A DNA stretch of 6,929 nt from Myxococcales bacterium (GTDB lineage: Bacteria; Myxococcota_C; UBA6777). A program made the position numbers and the translations under genes. The stretch covers positions 1 to 6,929 of the forward strand of contig JALTMC010000176.1 in the NCBI GenBank assembly GCA_027005175.1, written 5' to 3'. Below the pieces are notes generated by a model. That model had not been told where the DNA came from. It ran no database searches and saw nothing but the letters and a program-made list of their open reading frames with translations. Shown here one piece after another: positions 1 through 4,046 of this stretch (the stretch's first letter is position 1; each line of letters starts with the position of its first letter).

Positions 1-1729
1 TGAGACTGGCAGCACAACGAAAGCCCAAAACCTGAGAGTGATTTGTGGGATTGGCATAAAAACGATGTGTGGCACGACAGTGCCAAAAGTCATAATTGAA
101 TGCACAGCCACGAGCAACACGTTCATTGCCCTTCATTGTTGAAGTCACCAGTCTTGATGTTGTGGGATAAGGCCTGAACCAATCCTGAACCCATTCCTCC
201 ACATTACCTGTCATATCAAGAACACCAAACGGACTTGCCCCTTTCGGATACGAGCCCACTGGAAACGTTTTATTTCCACAGGAAGGGGAAGAGTTCGCGA
301 CTTGACAAGTTGGTTTCGCATCTCCCCAAGGATACCGTCGGCCATCAACTCCTCGCGCTGCTTTCTCCCACTCCGCCTCTGTGGGTAACCGCTTACCCAG
401 CCAAGCACAAAATTTGTGGGCTTGTTGCCAGGTAACATGCGTCACTGGATATTCCGCTTTTACTCGGGGTTTAAAGCCTCGCACAGGACGAGAACATCGC
501 TCAGCCTTAACACAAGCAGCATAAGCTTTCTGTGTAACTTCTGTTTTATCGACTCGATACGACTTCAGAAACAAACGTCGCCTTGGATGCTCAGTACGAT
601 GACAATAACGATCGGTCTGCTTGGTACACCCCATCCAAAAGAAGCCTTTTGGAATGACCACCATCGCTTGCAACAACGATTGTCTGGCAGCCTCACGAAC
701 CAGGGGATGGGAGTCAAGCACAGCCCAAGTTAAGGCAGATACAGCACGAAAAGCGGCTGGCCCTATCTTCCCAAGAGCACGAGCTGTTGCTTCTCTCACT
801 TGCCAGGCTTTGTGATGCAACATTTGACGCAACAATGGTACTGCAGAAAGAGCCCTCACACCGACCGCTCCCACCGCACGTATCGCCATAACACGAATCT
901 CCGAATCGGTCCGAATTCGCGAGAGAAGAACGGGTAAGGCCCTTTCGGCCTTCGGTCCCAGGTAACGCAAAGCATCAGCAGCATGATAACGTAAATCTGC
1001 ATCTGCCATTCTCAGTACACGTTGTAGCAAAGTAATGGCTTTTACAGAGCGCCGCCCGATTGACCCCAGTGCTCCAACAGCACGCTGTCTCAAAGCCTTC
1101 GGGCGACTTTTATGAATCGATTGTTCAAGAATACGCAGAGCCTGTGGACTATCAGCCTGTAGTCGTCCAAGAGAAAACAACACCGACATCTTCATCGCAG
1201 CATTGCCCACAAGAAAGGCCTTCTCCAACGCCCGAAGAACTGGAGCAGAGCGGTCTCCCATCTGGCTCAAGCTAAAAGCGATGCGTTGGCGGACACGCAG
1301 ACTTGGATCGTGAAACATCATCTGTAGCAAAGTTGGGACAGACGGGATAGCATATTTTCCCAAATGTGCAAGAGCATGTGACACCTCATGGCGAACCTGG
1401 ATAGAAGGATCCTTGAGAGCGACATGGAGAGCTTGTTGAATGACAGTCCTTCTGCGAAGGAAACTACCCAAATGCAACGCCGCCTGAACACGTTCGCTGA
1501 CCTTTTTATGACGCAGACGCTTTAACCAACCTTCCAAAGCAAGGTCACTCTGATCAACCACAGGAATAGGATGTGCATAAGAGACAGTCACTGGAAATAG
1601 ACCAAGACCAAGAAAGAATCCCAACAACAAAATGTGCGAGCGTATCCCAGCACACCCCTTTCCAGCAACGCAACCTTTTTGAAAGGAAGAATCACAATGA
1701 GCCCTATGTTGTCTTACAATCATTAGCAT
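1..1729 (-). CDS. Exported HEAT-repeat protein fused to an FGE-sulfatase (SUMF1-type) domain, 3' end cut by the window edge
   Basis: The minus frame is open from ATG at 1729 to the left edge (576 residues visible). Residues 1-30 are a long basic n-region. Residues 33-45 are a hydrophobic core (ILLLGFFLGLGLF), followed by VSYA with a plausible signal-peptidase cut after Ala52, so export to the periplasm or beyond is likely. Residues about 60-350 are tandem HEAT-like alpha-helical repeats of about 31 residues, with recurring Asp-Pro-Ser-x-x-Val-Arg and Ala-Leu-Gly motifs. Residues 356-574 are an FGE-sulfatase domain: MVVIPKGFFWMG, DKTEVT, YPV then VTW, KRLPTEAEWEKAARG, YPWG, DMTGNVEEW and LGFRCA. 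True FGE oxidises a sulfatase cysteine to formylglycine. Here the usual Arg-Gly-Gly-Ser is RGCA (540-543), and the two redox cysteines of authentic FGE are not seen, so FGE activity is doubtful and a binding or other role is equally possible. The domain is nearly complete, so few residues are probably missing. The ATG at 1723 is an alternative start. The domain calls are secure; the function is not. Confidence 0.9.
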   Translation of the reverse strand, partial: MLMIVRQHRAHCDSSFQKGCVAGKGCAGIRSHILLLGFFLGLGLFPVTVSYAHPIPVVDQSDLALEGWLKRLRHKKVSERVQAALHLGSFLRRRTVIQQALHVALKDPSIQVRHEVSHALAHLGKYAIPSVPTLLQMMFHDPSLRVRQRIAFSLSQMGDRSAPVLRALEKAFLVGNAAMKMSVLFSLGRLQADSPQALRILEQSIHKSRPKALRQRAVGALGSIGRRSVKAITLLQRVLRMADADLRYHAADALRYLGPKAERALPVLLSRIRTDSEIRVMAIRAVGAVGVRALSAVPLLRQMLHHKAWQVREATARALGKIGPAAFRAVSALTWAVLDSHPLVREAARQSLLQAMVVIPKGFFWMGCTKQTDRYCHRTEHPRRRLFLKSYRVDKTEVTQKAYAACVKAERCSRPVRGFKPRVKAEYPVTHVTWQQAHKFCAWLGKRLPTEAEWEKAARGVDGRRYPWGDAKPTCQVANSSPSCGNKTFPVGSYPKGASPFGVLDMTGNVEEWVQDWFRPYPTTSRLVTSTMKGNERVARGCAFNYDFWHCRATHRFYANPTNHSQVLGFRCAASL

Positions 1730-1734
1730 CCATG

Positions 1735-1738
1735 CCTC
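1735..1738 (-). promoter_or_regulatory. Ribosome binding site for the HEAT-FGE gene, overlapping the SDR stop codon
   Basis: GAGG lies 5 bases before the ATG at 1729 and shares bases with the TGA stop of the upstream dehydrogenase (1739-1737). This spacing favours the ATG at 1729 over the in-frame ATG at 1723, and it suggests that translation of the two genes is coupled. Confidence 0.55.
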
Positions 1739-2657
1739 ATAATTTAGCGACGATTTCCTCACTTGCGTCCCAGAGTTGCTGTGCAAGCTCTGGGTTAAGA
1801 GCATGCTTGCTGGGTTTCTTGATGTTACAGTTGAAAAAGTATTCTCCAGAAACCCCTGCGAGGTTTGGATTCGTCGCCACATAGCATGTGGTGGCGGCAC
1901 CTTGGGGGATACTTTTGGTAAAGACACCCTTTATCATCGAAAACGCTGTCTGCATCACACCATTCATATGACGCCCGAGATTGGTATGAATCACACCAGG
2001 GTGCAAGGCATTGGCAGTCTTTTGAGTGCCCTCAAACATCTTGGTCAACTGTTTGGCAAACAAGATATTAGCTAGTTTGGATTGACCATAATTTTTCCAG
2101 GAAGAGTAGCCTTTTTCACCATTTAAGTTATCAAAGGCGATGCCACCTTTCGGAGTCATCCTATGGCCTTCACTGCTGACCATCACCACACGACCGTCAT
2201 CCGCAAGCAAGTCGAGAAGACCTGTGACTAGAATAAAGTGCCCGATATGATTAGTAAAGAACTGAATTTCATAGCCATGCTTGAGGGTTAACTTGGGGTA
2301 GGCCATCACTCCAGCGTTACAGATCATGGCATCCAAAGTTCGCCCCAAACCTTTGACCGTCTCCACGCATTGTCTTACAGAGTCAGGCTCCGATAACTCA
2401 CAAACCACAGGTGTCCCTTCCTTTGCAGAGACACTCTCCAAAGCGTGGGCAGCCTTCTCCTCACTGCGAGCAGCCGCAATGACATGAGCACCACGGGCAC
2501 TTAACACACGAAGCGTATCCAGCCCAATACCAGAGTTGCATCCCGTGAGAAGATAAGTTTTCCCTGAGAGATCAAGCCCTTCCGTCACGTCATCAGACGT
2601 ACTGTTATAACCAAACCCACTGGGGCCTTTGCCTGTAAACCAGCCTATCATCGACAT
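1737..2657 (-). CDS. Short-chain dehydrogenase/reductase (SDR), retinol-dehydrogenase/WWOX-like
   Basis: This complete 306-residue protein has the classical SDR Rossmann fold and is a probable cytoplasmic NAD(P)(H)-dependent oxidoreductase. The cofactor loop is TGCNSGIG at residues 38-45. Arg64 after the second strand hints at an NADP(H) preference. NAG is at 114-116. The active site is complete, with Asn114, Ser161 or Ser162 in VMVSSEGH, and Tyr190 and Lys194 in YGQSK. The HPG motif at 219-221 precedes a Thr, as is common in the family. The family reduces or oxidises carbonyl/alcohol groups on retinoids, steroids or other lipophilic substrates; the substrate cannot be told here. The roughly 30-residue N-terminal lead (GWFTGKGPSGFGYNST) before the fold has no visible signal peptide. 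The ATG at 2657 has a good ribosome site upstream. The gene is probably first in an operon with the HEAT-FGE gene, which starts 7 bases after its TGA. Confidence 0.95.
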   Translation of the reverse strand: MSMIGWFTGKGPSGFGYNSTSDDVTEGLDLSGKTYLLTGCNSGIGLDTLRVLSARGAHVIAAARSEEKAAHALESVSAKEGTPVVCELSEPDSVRQCVETVKGLGRTLDAMICNAGVMAYPKLTLKHGYEIQFFTNHIGHFILVTGLLDLLADDGRVVMVSSEGHRMTPKGGIAFDNLNGEKGYSSWKNYGQSKLANILFAKQLTKMFEGTQKTANALHPGVIHTNLGRHMNGVMQTAFSMIKGVFTKSIPQGAATTCYVATNPNLAGVSGEYFFNCNIKKPSKHALNPELAQQLWDASEEIVAKL

Positions 2658-2664
2658 TATGATT

Positions 2665-2670
2665 CTCCCT
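2665..2670 (-). promoter_or_regulatory. Ribosome binding site of the SDR gene
   Basis: AGGGAG stands 7 bases before the ATG at 2657, an ordinary Shine-Dalgarno spacing that supports this start over the in-frame ATG two codons later. No convincing -35/-10 pair was found between this site and the end of the upstream gene. Confidence 0.6.
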
Positions 2671-2829
2671 TCTTACTATAGTGATTCCACGATCCACACT
2701 TGTATCAAGGAAGAAACTTACACACAAGGAGGGGAAGAGAGGGAGCGATTTTCCATGAAACAAGAAGTGGTTCATCACAACTGTCACAGACAGAGAGATA
2801 CACCTCCTCTCATGACAACCGAATCGTGC

Positions 2830-2844
2830 AAAATCTCAGATTTT
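2830..2844 (-). terminator. Weak AT-rich hairpin at the end of the basic-tail gene (possible terminator)
   Basis: AAAATC and GATTTT form a 6-bp inverted repeat around a 3-base loop, starting inside the TAA stop codon (2845-2843). The stem is AT-rich and has no separate T-run beyond its own TTTT arm, so it would be a poor intrinsic terminator. Rho-dependent termination or readthrough into the SDR gene is equally possible. Confidence 0.25.
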
Positions 2845-3526
2845 AGCGAACGATGTACTTAACACCGTTTGCGATCAACCACTTGATCGTCCGGTGGTCC
2901 ACTTGTTTGAACCGTTTCTCTGTGGGTACAGGCTTACCGTCTGCGTCTATCAGTTCTTCGACCTTGCTACGTCCACGTAAACCATCGGGCTCAATCAGCC
3001 GACCTCGAATCGTTCGTTCTGTCCCATCTTTTTTATCAAAGCAGACTGTAAACGGCGTGTTATACAACTTCATCATAGCCAAGATCACATCGGACTGGTT
3101 CGCGCGAACCTCTTCGTTGTAGATGTCTGCAGACATCGACGCACCGATCAGCTCATTTCCCGACACAGCAAAGGCTGTATCGCGATCGAGATCCTGAACA
3201 GTAACTTTGTAGTCACCATCATTCTCCTCTACTTCTTGCACTTCTGCCCAATAGATAAAAGCCACCAGATGACCCTTCTCCACTTCAGCAGGATCTGTCT
3301 TGTGCCGAACCATCGTCAGCCCTTTCTTTACAGGAACTTCCGACTTTGTTATCGCTTTCTTCGTTGCAGACTTCTTCGTTGCAGACTTCTTCGTTGCAGA
3401 CTTCTTCGTTGCAGACTTCTTCGTTGCAGACTTCTTCGTTGCAGACTTCTTCGTTGTGGCCTTGGATGTTTTTTTCGTTGTGGTCTTGGATGTTTTTTTC
3501 GTTGAGGTTTTCTTTTTCGCAGCCAT
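2843..3526 (-). CDS. Histone-H1-like Lys-rich tail joined to a small globular domain (SH3-like, phage-type C-terminus)
   Basis: This complete 227-residue protein begins at ATG 3526, 6 bases after GGAG. Residues 1-68 are almost only Lys, Thr, Ser and Ala: first TKKTSK-type units, then six identical KKSAT units (26-55), one KKAIT (56-60) and a short hinge. Such tails occur in bacterial histone-H1-like and other nucleic-acid-binding proteins, so electrostatic DNA or RNA binding is the likely role of this part. Residues about 78-140 form a globular region (HLVAFIYWAEVQEV, then VSGNELIGASMSAD). Residues 155-227 contain TPFTVCFDKKDGTERTIRG, GRSKVEEL, then RFKQVDHRTIKWLI and GVKYIV. From memory, this last block resembles small beta-barrel (SH3-like) proteins found in phages and some bacteria; the exact family was not checked. 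No signal peptide or membrane segment is seen, so it is probably cytoplasmic or nucleoid-associated. It appears monocistronic, with its own promoter. Function is unknown. Confidence 0.88.
   Translation of the reverse strand: MAAKKKTSTKKTSKTTTKKTSKATTKKSATKKSATKKSATKKSATKKSATKKSATKKAITKSEVPVKKGLTMVRHKTDPAEVEKGHLVAFIYWAEVQEVEENDGDYKVTVQDLDRDTAFAVSGNELIGASMSADIYNEEVRANQSDVILAMMKLYNTPFTVCFDKKDGTERTIRGRLIEPDGLRGRSKVEELIDADGKPVPTEKRFKQVDHRTIKWLIANGVKYIVR
3357..3456 (-). repeat. 15-bp perfect tandem repeat encoding the KKSAT units
   Basis: Six perfect copies of a 15-bp unit (plus strand TCGTTGCAGACTTCT) occupy 3361-3450, with partial copies on both sides. The unit is a whole number of codons, so gaining or losing copies would lengthen or shorten the basic tail without a frameshift. 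Identity at every third base shows recent duplication or homogenisation rather than selection on protein sequence alone. Confidence 0.95.
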
Positions 3527-3532
3527 TGGTCA

Positions 3533-3536
3533 CTCC
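3533..3536 (-). promoter_or_regulatory. Ribosome binding site of the basic-tail gene
   Basis: GGAG lies 6 bases before the ATG at 3526. It fixes this start, which gives the Met-Ala-Ala-Lys-Lys-Lys N-terminus typical of histone-like basic tails. Confidence 0.6.
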
Positions 3537-3597
3537 GAGCGTTTCAGTTTCGGGTTTGCAAGAGGTGTGAGTTTTGATAAATGTCATCCGTAGATAG

Positions 3598-3627
3598 ACC
3601 TTAGCAGAGAGAGCAAAAGCCGGTCAA
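3598..3627 (-). promoter_or_regulatory. Candidate sigma-70-like promoter for the basic-tail gene
   Basis: A -35-like TTGACC (3627-3622) is followed after 18 bases by a -10-like TAAGGT (3603-3598). The -35 box matches the consensus well; the -10 box keeps only the first T, the A and the last T. The predicted leader to the ATG is about 65 bases. This is a motif match by eye only. Confidence 0.35.
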
Positions 3628-3849
3628 GAAGGAGTCAGTGATCGTTCCCCGATTGACGCTCAAAAGAGCTCTCCCTTGAATGCGTATGCTCTGGAAGCCA
3701 GAATGTTTCATTCGTGCCATTCGTGGTTCTCAAGAAAACTATGGCAGAGCACAATCCCCATACCAGGAGTCCGAAATCGTTTGAGATTCGCGTAAGAGAC
3801 CAAACTGCAATCAAAATCTGGAACTGTGTACCCAGGCACTCACTGTCAA

Positions 3850-3891
3850 AGTCGGGTAAAACCCCTCACTCTGAGGGAGAAAAACCCGACT
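3850..3891. repeat. 8-bp inverted repeat enclosing terminator 2
   Basis: AGTCGGGT (3850-3857) is the exact reverse complement of ACCCGACT (3884-3891). The 26 bases between them hold the terminator 2 hairpin, so a two-tier stem can form. The right arm is also used by the terminator 1 stem (3886-3899), so the two pairings exclude each other. Confidence 0.8.
3858..3878 (-). terminator. Intrinsic terminator 2 (minus strand), directly after terminator 1
   Basis: CCCTC, a 5-base loop AGAGT and GAGGG form a second GC-rich stem (3877-3863), followed by G and TTTT (3861-3858). It lies immediately downstream of terminator 1 and would act as a backup. The short T-run makes it weaker. Confidence 0.5.
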
Positions 3892-3900
3892 GAAGTCGGC
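3880..3900 (-). terminator. Intrinsic terminator 1 (minus strand)
   Basis: On the minus strand CCGAC, loop TTCA and GTCGG form a compact GC-rich stem, followed by GG and then TTTTT (3884-3880). This is a standard Rho-independent terminator. It would end transcripts from the beta-helix membrane protein gene about 150 bases after that gene's stop codon. Confidence 0.65.
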
Positions 3901-4046
3901 TCAAACCTTTGGTTTCCCCGGAAGGGTAAATTGTTCTGAGTGCACGTTTTTGCGTATGTCTTTCCCTCTGAGTGAGACTTGAGTCCGATGAATATACAGG
4001 GAATTTCGCTATATCTATTTTTTTTACAGGCTGTCAGGTTTCCGTT

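Larger units (their letters stand above)
3527..4046. other. 520-base intergenic region with hairpins and short repeats but no supported gene
   Basis: No open frame here has a credible length, ribosome site or recognisable protein. The region holds, from right to left: an A8 run on the minus strand shortly after the stop of the beta-helix gene, one arm of an inverted repeat (3963-3976), a small hairpin AAACC/GGTTT (3903-3915), two minus-strand terminator-like hairpins (3858-3900), a 9-bp-period direct repeat CATTCGTG (3709-3716 and 3718-3725) partly overlapping an inverted GAATG/CATTC pair (3701-3713), and a candidate promoter (3598-3627). The density of structure suggests a long 3' UTR with terminators, or a small structured RNA. 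Confidence 0.6.

Noticed and set aside
211-438. Minus-strand 75-codon frame inside the FGE-sulfatase region
   Set aside because: It is a frame shadow; the adjacent minus frame encodes clear FGE-sulfatase motifs throughout.
2629-2862. 77-codon plus-strand open frame spanning the gap between the SDR and basic-tail genes
   Set aside because: It overlaps both flanking genes on the opposite strand, has no ribosome site and no recognisable protein pattern, and contains many charged low-information residues.
3357-3456. Tandem array considered as a CRISPR
   Set aside because: The units are 15 bp, directly adjacent, without spacers, and lie in frame inside a coding sequence.
3285-3587. Minus-strand frame with repeated NEEVC units
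   Set aside because: It is an out-of-frame reading of the same 15-bp repeat; the Lys-rich frame has the ribosome site and a conserved-looking globular domain.
3236-3593. Plus-strand repetitive frames (for example repeated FFVAD or RCRLL units) over the tail region
   Set aside because: They are the opposite-strand readings of the 15-bp tandem repeat, which is open in several frames because its period is a multiple of three.
4010-4046. A8/T8 run just after the large gene as a possible terminator
   Set aside because: On the minus strand, the sense strand of the gene, the run is A rather than T, so it cannot serve as the U-tract of an intrinsic terminator there.
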